A stretch of DNA of 64,000 nucleotides from assembly GCA_030834895.1 (NCBI GenBank), contig JAUQXA010000005.1, positions 1 to 64,000 on the forward strand, written 5' to 3'. The notes under the pieces were generated by a model. It did no database searches. It was not told the DNA's origin and saw only the letters and a list, made by a program, of their open reading frames with translations. Origin of the DNA: Anaerolineales bacterium. Its GTDB lineage: Bacteria; Chloroflexota; Anaerolineae; Anaerolineales; Villigracilaceae. Position 1 is the first letter of the stretch. Each line of letters starts with the position of its first letter. Positions 23,535 through 32,609 of the stretch are shown piece by piece. The translations under genes were made by a program, and so were the position numbers.

Positions 23535-24497
23535 CTACACTGCATTGTCAATAATGCTGCTGACCTGGCTGTGACCGTATACGATTACCAGGCAGATCAG
23601 GGCATAGAGGAACTGCACCAGCGGAGACTGGACAACATCGGACATCGCGCCAGAGCGACTCATGAAGGCGATCATCACGAAGGTCATCACGGTCAGGATG
23701 TTGACTGTGCCCTGTGCGCTGCCGCCCTTGGCTCTTGCCAGCACCCGCGCATCAAGCACGGATTCGAGATTGTCCGCCGCAGTGCCGAAGGCTTTGGCAT
23801 ATCCTTCACCGCCCGTCGTCCACATGCGACCGATCAGGTCTGCCGCGATGGAAAGCGAAGTGGAGATGCCCGCAGCGCTTTCACGGATTGCCTCCACCGC
23901 CCCATGTCCTTCGCTGTGCATTCGGGCTGCGGTCTCCAAGGTCCAGGCGCGAAGTGGTCCATCGGAGCGCAGAGTCTTGGCGACCGTCTCCAAGGCGGCA
24001 GGGACATTGGGCGCCGCCTGGATGGTGGCATTCAAACGAAGCAATAACGATGGCAGTTCTGCTTCCATGTCGGTGCGGGTTTTGTTCCAGGCGCGAGTTA
24101 CCCAACCATTGACGAAGATATATCCAGCCAGCAGTCCGGTCAGGCTGGTGAAGAAGGGCAAGCCCACAATCATCAAAATCAGGGTCAGGGCAACCCCTGC
24201 CACGATACGCGCCAGGGTCATGTAATATTCCTCGTTATCAACCGCATCGATCCCAATTCTGGAGAAGGCGATATGTACGCGGTGTTCGAAGCTGCCCACT
24301 GCCGCAGAACTTGTTTTGCCAATATTGTGTTTGCTGCCCGCGAATGTCTCGATGCGCGTGACTTGTGGCTTGCCAATGCGCGGCATGGTGAATTTGCCGC
24401 CCAGACGCCAGGCAATCCAGGCAAGCATCCCCGCCGCAATGAAGGGCAGGAAAAAGGTGAGCAGCGGGGGAAGGTCGAATAGGTTCGTATTGAACAT
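23535..24497 (-). CDS. tadB: TadB-like type II secretion F-family membrane protein
   Basis: The 320-residue protein has an N-terminal helix (LTFFLPFIAAGMLAWIAW), paired central helices (ARIVAGVALTLILMIVGLPFFTSLTGLLAGYIFVNGW), a T2SF core (LPSLLLRLNATIQAAPNVPAALETVA) and a C-terminal helix. TadB and TadC form a heteromeric platform for the Tad pilus. It lies between the ATPase and TadC genes, with AAAGGAAA before the start. Confidence 0.85.
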   Translation of the reverse strand: MFNTNLFDLPPLLTFFLPFIAAGMLAWIAWRLGGKFTMPRIGKPQVTRIETFAGSKHNIGKTSSAAVGSFEHRVHIAFSRIGIDAVDNEEYYMTLARIVAGVALTLILMIVGLPFFTSLTGLLAGYIFVNGWVTRAWNKTRTDMEAELPSLLLRLNATIQAAPNVPAALETVAKTLRSDGPLRAWTLETAARMHSEGHGAVEAIRESAAGISTSLSIAADLIGRMWTTGGEGYAKAFGTAADNLESVLDARVLARAKGGSAQGTVNILTVMTFVMIAFMSRSGAMSDVVQSPLVQFLYALICLVIVYGHSQVSSIIDNAV

Positions 24498-24520
24498 GGT
24501 TTCCTTTGGGAATTCAGAAT

Positions 24521-25753
24521 TTATATTCTTCTCTCGATCTCAATTGGCGACAACTCTTCATCGCCGGGTTGATACAACTGACGGAATTGGACGTTGCCGC
24601 CTTTGAGGGTCTTCAAGACTTCCCAGACGCCGATCATTGCGCGTCCGCCTTGGGTCCAGCCCACCTGCACGATCATATCCACCGCCTGGATGAACATCTC
24701 CTTCGCGCCTTCGGAGCGCACGCCCACATCATTGAAAAGCAGCAGGTTCAAACGCGTGATCGCGGACTCCGGTCCCTCGGCATGGAAAGTTGACAAGCCT
24801 GGATGATCCGACATCTGTGCGCGGAACAACGCCGCCACCGCGTCGCCCCTGCGCATCTCGCCCACGATCAACCACTTCGGCGACATGCGCATTGCGTCAT
24901 CCACAGCGGAGGCAAGGCTGTATGGGACGATGCTCGATCCCACCTGCGCGGGACGCGCTTCGAGGGTGACCACATGCGGATGGTCGAGCCAGATTTCTTC
25001 GGGGTCTTCAATCTTCACCACCCGCGCCTCCTTCGGAATGCCGTTGCACAATGCCGAGAGCAGGGTGGTCTTGCCTGAAGCAGTTCCGCCAATGACGAGA
25101 ATGCGCAAAGCCTTCGAGACCAAATCAACCAGACCGTGAATCACCTTTTCAGGCGCAACCTTCCACTTGATGAGCAGGTCAGGCGGGACTGGTTTATCCT
25201 CGAAAAGACGGATGTTGATGCTGGGATAACCCAAGCCTGGCGCGACGACAGGATGGATGATCTTGACCCGCGCTCCGCCTGGGAGTCCTTCCTGACGGGG
25301 AATCTTCGCATCCACCGAAGGCGAGGCTTCGGTTACGGCTCTGCCCAATGGAGCGAGCAAAGTTTCCGTGGCTCGCCAGACATCGGTGAGACTGGGCGTG
25401 ACGGGCAGCTTCTCGAAGTTGCCCGCTCCCTTGCGCAAGACCCAGACGTTCCCATTGGGACTGACCGCAATCTCGGACAGGTTGGCATCGATGCGCAGCA
25501 GCGGTTCAAGGAAGCCCAGTCCGCCCACACGGGCGACCACATCGCGGGCAATTCCCAGCGCCTGGTCTGACGAAGCTTGCAACCCAAACTTCGAGACGGC
25601 GGACAGCACCAGCGGCAGGACACGCCCGACCAGTTTCTCCCGCTCCCCGCGCATTTCTGCCAGGGACAGGTTTTGTAATTGCGCGGATACTTCATCCACG
25701 ACTCTCTGCCGATCCGTTTCGCTCAACGGCGGTACAACAGAATCCCAACTCAT
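24521..25753 (-). CDS. tadA: CpaF/TadA-like secretion ATPase
   Basis: The 410-residue protein has an N-terminal helical domain and a GspE/PilB-family ATPase domain. The Walker A is GGTASGKTTLLSALCN (about residues 225-240), the Asp box IEDPEEIWL, and there is an EMRRGDAVAALFRAQMSDHPGLSTFHAEGPESAITRL stretch corresponding to the Walker B and His-box region. It powers pilus extension from the cytoplasm. Its ATG overlaps the CpaE stop (ATGA), so the two are coupled. Confidence 0.9.
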   Translation of the reverse strand: MSWDSVVPPLSETDRQRVVDEVSAQLQNLSLAEMRGEREKLVGRVLPLVLSAVSKFGLQASSDQALGIARDVVARVGGLGFLEPLLRIDANLSEIAVSPNGNVWVLRKGAGNFEKLPVTPSLTDVWRATETLLAPLGRAVTEASPSVDAKIPRQEGLPGGARVKIIHPVVAPGLGYPSINIRLFEDKPVPPDLLIKWKVAPEKVIHGLVDLVSKALRILVIGGTASGKTTLLSALCNGIPKEARVVKIEDPEEIWLDHPHVVTLEARPAQVGSSIVPYSLASAVDDAMRMSPKWLIVGEMRRGDAVAALFRAQMSDHPGLSTFHAEGPESAITRLNLLLFNDVGVRSEGAKEMFIQAVDMIVQVGWTQGGRAMIGVWEVLKTLKGGNVQFRQLYQPGDEELSPIEIERRI

Positions 25754-27066
25754 TTCTTTGTCCTGATCTTCAACGGACCGAGGTTGAACACGCCCTCCTC
25801 CTTGCGCCCCGCAGGCAGGACGGAGCCGCCGAAGAGCATCTCGCTCAGGCGATGGATGGGACGGGCAAAGTCATCAGAGGCGTCCAACGCGGAGCGTCCG
25901 CTGTCCTGCGCCAGCGCCACTTCGAGCGCCTGCGGGATGGTGGCGATGACGGGCGGAAAACCCACGTTGAGGTTCATCTTGCGGCATGCAGCATCCGCAG
26001 CGCCATGCCATTGATCAGCAGTCAACATGCCGTTGGCGCGCTGGTTGAGCACCACGAAGATGTTGCCCGGCGTGATGCGGTGTTGTCCCGCGATCTTCTG
26101 CGTCACAGTGCGGAAGGATTCAGCGGACATCCACACATCCGAGACGGTCGGACGGGAGAGCATCAGCCAGGTGTTGGCTGCAGATAACGCCCTTGGCGTC
26201 ACCCCGCCCGAAGATGGCGTATCGAGGATGATGGCGGAGTAACCGCCATACGCCGCCGAGGTCACCAACTGGTTGATGGAACCGCTGGCTTCGGCGGGTT
26301 TGTCGCCCTGCGATTCGGAGAGGATGTCGGGGAAGCCCGCCAGGACATGCAGCTCCCCAGATGTTTGAATACTGGAGCGCAAGCCTTCGTCATTTGGATT
26401 AGAAATCCACGAGACGATATTCGGCTCGGGACGCAAGCCCATATGCAGCGGGATGACATCGGGAGCGCCCAGTCCGATCAGCAGGGTCTTCAATCCGCTC
26501 CGCGCAATGGCTTGCGCCAGCGAGATGGAAAGGGTGGTCTTGCCCGTTCCGCCCGAACGGCTCCAGACCGTGATGATGCGCAAGCCACTCACCACCGTTC
26601 CGCTGCGCTGTGTCCCTCCCTGCCAGGCGGCGGGAGAGAGGGCGGGCGTGGTACGGCGCAGGGCAAGCGCATCCGCATACGCGCGGGTCATGAAGTCCGC
26701 AATATTGATGTCGCCCACCGAGACCGACTTCACCGAGGCAACAGACTTGAAGCGTTCGATCAGTTCGCTGCCCAGGTTGCCAGGTACGATCAGGTACACC
26801 GCGCCGTGGACGGAGGTCAGGGTCTCGGTCAGGGCATCAGGTCCATCGAAGACCGTTGCATCGAGCAGGATGACTTCGGGCGAGGAGGCAAGCTTGGCGC
26901 GGAAGTCCTGCGCGGTGTTGGACATCGAGGATACGCGGAAGCGGGCGTCCACCTGCAGGGTTTGATACCAGGCTGCGGTGCGTTCCATGTCGCGGTGCGC
27001 GAGCAAAACGCTGACGGGCGCATCCTGCCCATTTCCTTGTTGTGTGGGTTGGTTCGACCAGGACAT
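25750..27066 (-). CDS. tadZ: CpaE/TadZ-like ParA-family pilus-localisation ATPase
   Basis: The 438-residue protein has a receiver-like N-terminal domain (PVSVLLAHRDMERTAAWYQTL ... PEVILLDATVFDGPD) and a MinD/ParA-type ATPase domain. The P-loop is WSRSGGTGKTTLSISLAQAIARSG near residues 167-190, followed by AIILDTPSSGGVTPRAL. TadZ/CpaE proteins position the Tad machine in the cell. Ribosome site AGAGGCGCG. Upstream is CpaB, downstream the secretion ATPase. Confidence 0.85.
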   Translation of the reverse strand: MSWSNQPTQQGNGQDAPVSVLLAHRDMERTAAWYQTLQVDARFRVSSMSNTAQDFRAKLASSPEVILLDATVFDGPDALTETLTSVHGAVYLIVPGNLGSELIERFKSVASVKSVSVGDINIADFMTRAYADALALRRTTPALSPAAWQGGTQRSGTVVSGLRIITVWSRSGGTGKTTLSISLAQAIARSGLKTLLIGLGAPDVIPLHMGLRPEPNIVSWISNPNDEGLRSSIQTSGELHVLAGFPDILSESQGDKPAEASGSINQLVTSAAYGGYSAIILDTPSSGGVTPRALSAANTWLMLSRPTVSDVWMSAESFRTVTQKIAGQHRITPGNIFVVLNQRANGMLTADQWHGAADAACRKMNLNVGFPPVIATIPQALEVALAQDSGRSALDASDDFARPIHRLSEMLFGGSVLPAGRKEEGVFNLGPLKIRTKK

Positions 27067-27073
27067 CGCGCCT

Positions 27074-28012
27074 CTAGGGAACCGCGGTGGGAGCGGGTGT
27101 GGCGGGGACAGGGGTTTCGGGCGCCAGAATCAAATCGGGCAGCCAGAGACCGGGCGAGGTGAAGGCTTCGGTTTCGGTCTGCGGCATCAGGTACAGGGTG
27201 ATGGTTGCGCCGTCCAAACTCGACAAGGAAGCCAATAACTCCAACGCGTTCACCGAACGGGTTTGTGAGACGCCGCCTGTTGCGCCGAAATCATAGAAGA
27301 CGGATTGCAGCGCGGTGGGGACAGCCAGCAAGACCGTGCCTTCCTTTGAGCGTTCATCCGTGTTGACGCCGGTGAGGGCGTTTTCCTCGGTTGCCTGCGG
27401 GACGACGTTGGCGTCCATGTTGGCGGCGAAGCGCGGGTCGATGAAGAGTACGCGCAACCCTTCAATGGCGACCTTGGAGAAGGTTCCGCTGCCCAGGTAT
27501 CTGCCATCCGCGGAGATAGCGTGTTCGGGCGGGGTGACGCTTTCGCCCCAGACGTTGCCGCCCGCGTATGCCCCGTCCGAGGTATATGCGCTGCTGACGA
27601 TGGTTCCGTCTGAGGTGGTGTCGTCCTGCGGGATGGAGGCGATGACGCCCACCCGTTGACCGGGCACGAGCAGCCCCGCCACGCCGCTGGCGTCCGTAAC
27701 CTTGACCGCGATGGCGCGTTCGTTCTTCTCGACCGTGATGAGGTTGCCGAGCTGCGAAGCGCGGATGACATCGCCCTGTCCGCGGTCGATGCGCAGGGGC
27801 TGACCGATGAGCATGGCTTTGTCCGTGACCACGTCCACAGCCAGAACATCTTCGGGCACGGACATCAGCATCAGGTCTTCCTCCTGAAGCACATGTCCTG
27901 CCCGCAGGTCATACGCCGCAACGACTACAGTGCGTGAAGGCGCGGGGCGCAGTAATACCAAGGCGATGACGAATACCACCGCCGCAATGATGAGGGGAAA
28001 TGCTTTTTTCAT
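27074..28012 (-). CDS. cpaB: CpaB/RcpC-like pilus assembly protein (SAF domain)
   Basis: The 312-residue protein has an N-terminal helix (MKKAFPLIIAAVVFVIALVLLRPAPS) and then a SAF domain (TVVVAAYDLRAGHVLQEEDLMLMSVPEDVL) and a RcpC/CpaB domain (RAIAVKVTDASGVAGLLVPGQRVGVIA). It ends with a Pro/Thr tail. In diderm bacteria CpaB works with the secretin CpaC; no secretin gene is present here, which fits a single-membrane envelope. CGGAG lies before the ATG at 28012. Confidence 0.85.
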   Translation of the reverse strand: MKKAFPLIIAAVVFVIALVLLRPAPSRTVVVAAYDLRAGHVLQEEDLMLMSVPEDVLAVDVVTDKAMLIGQPLRIDRGQGDVIRASQLGNLITVEKNERAIAVKVTDASGVAGLLVPGQRVGVIASIPQDDTTSDGTIVSSAYTSDGAYAGGNVWGESVTPPEHAISADGRYLGSGTFSKVAIEGLRVLFIDPRFAANMDANVVPQATEENALTGVNTDERSKEGTVLLAVPTALQSVFYDFGATGGVSQTRSVNALELLASLSSLDGATITLYLMPQTETEAFTSPGLWLPDLILAPETPVPATPAPTAVP

Positions 28013-28023
28013 GAATACTCCGA

Positions 28024-28257
28024 TTACTTTTTCTTTTTTCCTGGAAGAATCAGCGCCAGGGATTTGATGAATGTGGTATCGGCGAACATCCAGTTCACGA
28101 CGCGCTCGCCGCCTTTGGGGTCTGCCTCGACTTTCAGCACCAATCCCAACAGCGGGGCATCGCCCGTCTTCGCCAATGCGTGTTGCAGGCTCTCCACCGC
28201 CTGCGGGTTGTCCTGCTCGAAAAATACAACGTTGCCGTTCTTTGCTGCCTGTGTCAT
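28024..28257 (-). CDS. Small hypothetical protein ending in a lysine tract
   Basis: A 77-residue soluble protein (MTQAAKNGNVVFFEQDNPQAVESLQHALAKTG ... VNWMFADTTFIKSLALILPGKKKK). GAGGCTCAAGAG precedes the ATG and it ends 12 bases before cpaB, so it is the leading gene of the pilus operon. Family not recognised. Confidence 0.5.
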   Translation of the reverse strand: MTQAAKNGNVVFFEQDNPQAVESLQHALAKTGDAPLLGLVLKVEADPKGGERVVNWMFADTTFIKSLALILPGKKKK

Positions 28258-28271
28258 CTCTTGAGCCTCGG

Positions 28272-28318
28272 TTTTTCTCTAACCATGGAGACACCGAGTC
28301 ACGAAGTCTCTGTGGATT
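28272..28318. repeat. ACGGAG-type intergenic palindrome, second copy
   Basis: AACCATGGAGACACCGAGTCACGAAGTCTCTGTGGATT pairs with itself as an imperfect hairpin and resembles the repeat at 18222-18320. It lies between two minus-strand genes. Confidence 0.4.
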
Positions 28319-28367
28319 GTTTTTTCATTCACACCAATTCGCGGGTAAAACTGAATCCGAATACTGA

Positions 28368-28607
28368 TCATTGACTTGCTGTTGGCGTTGCCACTTGACT
28401 CCACCAGCCTATGTCGGGAACCAGTGTCGGGGTGGGCGTGGATGGCGCATGGGCGATACTCAAACTCCATGTCTCAACGTCTGGACTGTCCGACCCGAAA
28501 TAAGCGGACACCCCAACGCCAACAAAAATGAACAGAGCGAATAAAACGACCAACCATTTCTTCTTCGCAAGTCCGCGTATCTTCCGTATCTTGAAAAAGT
28601 CCTTCAT
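28368..28607 (-). CDS. Small membrane protein with Thr/Pro tail
   Basis: A 79-residue protein with a basic N-terminus (KDFFKIRKIRGLAKKKW), one membrane helix (LVVLFALFIFVGVGVSAYF) and an exported tail with STPTPTLVPD. AAAGGA lies seven bases before the ATG at 28607; a GTG at 28610 is an alternative start. It lies between the VirB4-like gene and the pilus operon. Confidence 0.5.
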   Translation of the reverse strand: MKDFFKIRKIRGLAKKKWLVVLFALFIFVGVGVSAYFGSDSPDVETWSLSIAHAPSTPTPTLVPDIGWWSQVATPTASQ

Positions 28608-28669
28608 CACATCATCCTTTCACCACAACTGATCACTTCTCACTTTTCAATTTCATCCTTCATCCTTCC

Positions 28670-31600
28670 TCATTCATCCTTTCCCAACACGATCCTTCCC
28701 AACACTGCCTCAATCTCCGCATTGCTCGGCTCGGGTACATCCAACATCAGCGGCTTGAATAGGATCGGTCGCTGCATCTCGCGTCGTGTTGTGTATGGGA
28801 AACGACCCAACGCCATGCCGATGGGGATATCGTCTGTAAAACGCCGCCATTCCTCATCGCGGAAGCCCTTCTCCGAACGCGCCAGCGCAGACAGGATCAA
28901 GTCCTTGTCCTTCGGATTCTTGAGATAGCCAACGATGACATTGTTGCAGGATGAGATGATGTCATCCGCGATCAGGTGCGGCGCCTGGGTGATGACATGC
29001 AGGCGCGACTTGTATTTGCGCGCATCGCGGAACATATCCGCGAAACGCTGGGTGGCGGAGACCCCGCCCGTCTCGTCCCCGCTGCCTGCCGTCTCCTTGA
29101 CGAAGATCTTGTTGGCTTCCTCGTAGAAGATTTGTAGCAGCGGCTCGTCGGTCTTGACTTCATGCACACGCCGCGCCACCATGTCCATGTACAAATGCCA
29201 GCCCGTCCAACCCAGCAGGAACGCCTTGCCGAAATCATCCAGGAACATACCGCCTTCGATGATGGTCACGCCCCAGCCGCCGTTCTTGCTCAGGTCTTCC
29301 ACGGGAACCGTGTCGGGACCGGGAGCGAACTGTCTCGCGGCAGAGCCTTGTACCAGCGGGTTGAGGCGGAATAGAATCCCCTCGAGGACTCCTGTAAGCA
29401 TCACGTCACGCGGCGGGACCTTCTTCAACTTTTCGGATACCGCCTTGTAGAGGTCAGACAAGCCAATCATCATGCTACGCTGCACCGCCAGCGTCTGGCG
29501 CTGTTTGGGATCGAGCGTGCCAAGCAGTGTTCCAAACTTCGCGCGAATCAGCGCGGCTTCCTCCATTTGCACATGACCCCACTTCGCGTCATCGCGCACG
29601 TTTGGGTCATCCACTAAAACGCCCATATTGGTGTACAGTTCGCGCATTGCCTCCAGCAGTTCCTGCTTCTGGCGCTTCACGCCCAATTGGGCGATCCCGC
29701 CAAAGACATCGGCGAAGGCGCGCCATTGGGTCTCGGGCGCGATGTTGCGTCCGATCTGCATCGGGTTCCAGCGCAGCGGTCGCACCGCGTCGGGCCAGAG
29801 CTGCAAGATCTCAACGTGTCCTTCCAAGCCAGGGGCATTGAGCAGAGAGCGCCAACCTGCACCGAAGTCCAGCACCACTGTACGGGTCTTCCATCTCAAG
29901 GTGGTCTCATATGCCATGCGCAACATCGCCACCGATTTGCCGAAGCCCGTATCGCCTGCCGCCATCGTATGCATCAAGGTCTCGATGTTGAGCCGCACTT
30001 GCGCGGTGGTGAGGTCTCCTGTTTCGGGGCTATATTGATGACCCAGCACCACGTCGCCGGGCATGTTCGGGTAGAAGCCCATCCCTTCGGGAATGGCAGA
30101 CATTGTTGTTGCCGCTGAGCCTTCCTCGAAGAGACCAGGCGCGGTGTATGCCGCGAGCTGTCCCGCAGTCAGCAGGGTGGCGTACCGAGTCCACAATTCG
30201 CCGCTGAACAAATCCTGCCCGTCCACCTCCGTCCAAGGGGTGAAGGTGAAGGCGTGGGCACGCAATTCGGCTGCATCCTCTTCGGGAGGTAGCATGGTGA
30301 GGACTGGAGTGGGGACGCTTGAGCCGTGGAAGGCTTGGGGAACCAGTGCGGCAGCGGCGGCGTTGCCCTGCGGGCTGTCGGTGAAGAGGAAGGCGTTGGT
30401 CATGAAGCCGCCTTCCATCGATGCCTGATTGGCAAGCGACTCCAATCGGCGCAGCACATCCGCCAGCCGTTCGGCGACATCATCCTCGGTCTGCCAGCTG
30501 TGGTTGAGGCTGATCCCGGGAAGGAGCCCCGTGCTCATCCCACCCGAAATCCCCTGCATGAAGTTGCGCGATTCCTGCTGGGAATTGGTAATGCCCTCGG
30601 CGTGACTCTGTCCCCAGTTGCGGCTGTCACCCCAGGATTCGCTCTGGGTGTCCATGCTGGAATGGGATTCCGAGTGCATGGTGGTGTGCCCTTCCGAAGT
30701 TCCTTCACTTGTGCTGTGCATGGTGGAATCGGATGTGCCTTCGGTATGCGAACTCATGCTGCCTGACATCGAGCTGGTGGAGCCGAAACCTGAAATGCTG
30801 CTGCCCTGGTTGTATCCAGCTGAAACACCCTTGAGCAAGCCGCCGATAATCGGAATATTTCCCAGCACGGATTTACCGAGATCGACGTTGACGCCAAACC
30901 CTGAACTCTTCGACCAGCCGCCACCGGAGGAACTTCCATGTGACGACATGCTGCCATGCGTATCTGACTTCATGGTGCTATGCGATGTGCCATCCGAGAC
31001 GGAATGATTTTTTCCCTCAGAATCGGAATAGCCATCTGAAACAGAAAAACCTTCAGAGTGCGCCCGCCCAACCGAATGACTCTCGCCCCATCCCTGTGAG
31101 ACGCCATCCTGCGCGCTGTGCGCAGTTCCCTGCCCGACGCCCACCCCGCTGGCGTGGCTCTGCGAGAGCGCCGCCATGATTGGAATGCCAAGATTGAAGC
31201 CAATGCCGATCGAGCCCTTGCGTCGCGAGGCGACGTTGGAAGCGGTCTCGCTGATCTTCATCAGGGTCTGGGTCATACGCGAGCGCGAGATATGTTCGGC
31301 AAGCACTTGGAACACGAAGTTCTGGCGCAATTTGGAGAGACCGCGAAAGAGAATTTCGTTCTGCTCTTCTGCGAGGTCTTCGTCCGAATCATCTCCCACC
31401 GCGCCTTCAGAGTCCGTGCCCCGTTTTCCCTGGCGCGGATCGGGATGACCCAGCACGGCGGCGATATTCTGTCCGCGTGAGGTAATGAAGTCCAGATACC
31501 ATTGCAGCCAATCGGGATTCGGCGCTCCCAACTGAGACTGGGGGAAGTTCGCCATCGCCGCCTCGACCGTGCTTGCGCCGAGCAATGCCAGTTCAGAGGC

Positions 31601-31900
31601 TTCCTCCAGGGAATCCGCTTCACCTGCCGCGCCGAACAGTTGCACGATGCCGATGTGTTCAGGGGCATAGATGCCCATCGCGGTGTACACGAAGTTGACG
31701 CCCGCGTTGTGCAAGCCGCGCACCGCCGCCCATTGCTTGCCGAGCAGGTCATAGTCTTCGCGCACGCTGACAGGAATCACCTTCAACTCCCGCAGTGCAA
31801 CACAACGGAAGAAGCGGCGCGAGTCTTTTTCCAACTCGAACCAGGCATGGCGCAATGCGCCGTCATGGATGGTGAGACCGTTGTTGAGGATAGTGAGCAT
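28670..31900 (-). CDS. VirB4/HerA-like ATPase with Ser/Gly/His-rich insertion
   Basis: The 1076-residue protein belongs to the FtsK/HerA/VirB4 ATPases. Walker A is GDTGFGKSVAML near residue 649; Walker B is LLQIFYEEANKIF near residue 925; and LHVITQAPHLIADDI resembles the sensor region of conjugation ATPases. The N-terminal 240 residues are separate from the ATPase core. Residues about 247-452 are extremely rich in Ser, Gly and His (GESHSVGRAHSEGFSVSDGYSDSEGK, HSTMKSDTHGSMSSHG), interrupted by short hydrophobic glycine stretches. VirB4 proteins energise type IV secretion and conjugation. No Shine-Dalgarno site is clear before the ATG at 31900, so the start is less certain. Confidence 0.75.
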   Translation of the reverse strand: MLTILNNGLTIHDGALRHAWFELEKDSRRFFRCVALRELKVIPVSVREDYDLLGKQWAAVRGLHNAGVNFVYTAMGIYAPEHIGIVQLFGAAGEADSLEEASELALLGASTVEAAMANFPQSQLGAPNPDWLQWYLDFITSRGQNIAAVLGHPDPRQGKRGTDSEGAVGDDSDEDLAEEQNEILFRGLSKLRQNFVFQVLAEHISRSRMTQTLMKISETASNVASRRKGSIGIGFNLGIPIMAALSQSHASGVGVGQGTAHSAQDGVSQGWGESHSVGRAHSEGFSVSDGYSDSEGKNHSVSDGTSHSTMKSDTHGSMSSHGSSSGGGWSKSSGFGVNVDLGKSVLGNIPIIGGLLKGVSAGYNQGSSISGFGSTSSMSGSMSSHTEGTSDSTMHSTSEGTSEGHTTMHSESHSSMDTQSESWGDSRNWGQSHAEGITNSQQESRNFMQGISGGMSTGLLPGISLNHSWQTEDDVAERLADVLRRLESLANQASMEGGFMTNAFLFTDSPQGNAAAAALVPQAFHGSSVPTPVLTMLPPEEDAAELRAHAFTFTPWTEVDGQDLFSGELWTRYATLLTAGQLAAYTAPGLFEEGSAATTMSAIPEGMGFYPNMPGDVVLGHQYSPETGDLTTAQVRLNIETLMHTMAAGDTGFGKSVAMLRMAYETTLRWKTRTVVLDFGAGWRSLLNAPGLEGHVEILQLWPDAVRPLRWNPMQIGRNIAPETQWRAFADVFGGIAQLGVKRQKQELLEAMRELYTNMGVLVDDPNVRDDAKWGHVQMEEAALIRAKFGTLLGTLDPKQRQTLAVQRSMMIGLSDLYKAVSEKLKKVPPRDVMLTGVLEGILFRLNPLVQGSAARQFAPGPDTVPVEDLSKNGGWGVTIIEGGMFLDDFGKAFLLGWTGWHLYMDMVARRVHEVKTDEPLLQIFYEEANKIFVKETAGSGDETGGVSATQRFADMFRDARKYKSRLHVITQAPHLIADDIISSCNNVIVGYLKNPKDKDLILSALARSEKGFRDEEWRRFTDDIPIGMALGRFPYTTRREMQRPILFKPLMLDVPEPSNAEIEAVLGRIVLGKDE

Positions 31901-31910
31901 AGGAAATACA

Positions 31911-32060
31911 AGGATGAAGGCGGGAAAGGCAAAGGAAGGATGAGGGATGAAGGATGAAATTCAAAAGCGTAAAATGCGAAGTGACAAGTGAGAAATGAAA
32001 ATAGGAAAAAAACATCTCTTGCTCTTCTTCATCCTTACTCCTTCATCCTTATCTTTTTCC
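31911..32060. repeat. Intergenic GGATGAA/TTCATCC inverted repeat array
   Basis: Copies of AAGGATGAAG (near 31911, 31937, 31950) face copies of CTTCATCCTTACTCCTTCATCC (near 32026-32052), with a 60-70 base loop rich in A and G. The array forms the leader of the VirB4-like gene and the end of the upstream membrane-protein gene. Confidence 0.45.
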
Positions 32061-32609
32061 TCTCGTTCGAATATTCGTGATCAACCTATCAGGTGTTCCC
32101 TGCGCGGGCGGGTGTGCCCAGATCGATTGGGTCAGCATGGCGAGCCAGCCGAGCGGGATGACGTACATGCCGATGCCAATCAGCGCGTTCAGGTATCCCG
32201 CGCCCTGCGACATCATTGGGTCGTTTGCAATTGAGGCGCCCAAGCCAAAATTGCGATACAAGGCAAAACCCAGCCCGGCAATCGCATACAAAGCCTGCCC
32301 ACGGATCGTGTTCCAGTGGTTGGCGGGTTTGTTGTATTGCTCCAGCCACTGTCCCGCCCAGCCCGCCAGCGACATGACCAGCAGGAAGAGCGGCACGGGG
32401 GCGGGGGCAAGCAGGGAGGCGGTGATTGCAAGCGCACCCGACCCTATTGCCCACACCATTTGCTCCCTGGAGATATACACAGCAAAGACGAGAACGGAGA
32501 TTGCCAGCAGGACGGTCTGGATGTGATCAACGGCGTAATAGACGAGAACGAGAAAGCCATTGACCGTCCACACCAGGACCGCCGTGATGTCCGCAACCAG
32601 GTCGTTCAT
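32049..32609 (-). CDS. Polytopic membrane protein of the transfer-like cluster
   Basis: A 186-residue protein with about five hydrophobic segments (FLVLVYYAVDHIQTVLLAISVLVFAVYI, GALAITASLLAPAPVPLFLLVMSLAG, and two near the C-terminus ending YVIPLGWLAMLTQSIW). It could be a VirB6-like or TrbL-like channel subunit, but no signature proves it. Its ATG overlaps the stop of the secreted protein upstream (ATGA). Confidence 0.55.
   Translation of the reverse strand: MNDLVADITAVLVWTVNGFLVLVYYAVDHIQTVLLAISVLVFAVYISREQMVWAIGSGALAITASLLAPAPVPLFLLVMSLAGWAGQWLEQYNKPANHWNTIRGQALYAIAGLGFALYRNFGLGASIANDPMMSQGAGYLNALIGIGMYVIPLGWLAMLTQSIWAHPPAQGTPDRLITNIRTRGKR

Noticed and set aside
28670..31900. VirD4-type coupling protein
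   Set aside because: Walker motifs and the length with the N-terminal domain fit VirB4/HerA better; no relaxase or transmembrane N-terminus typical of VirD4 is present.
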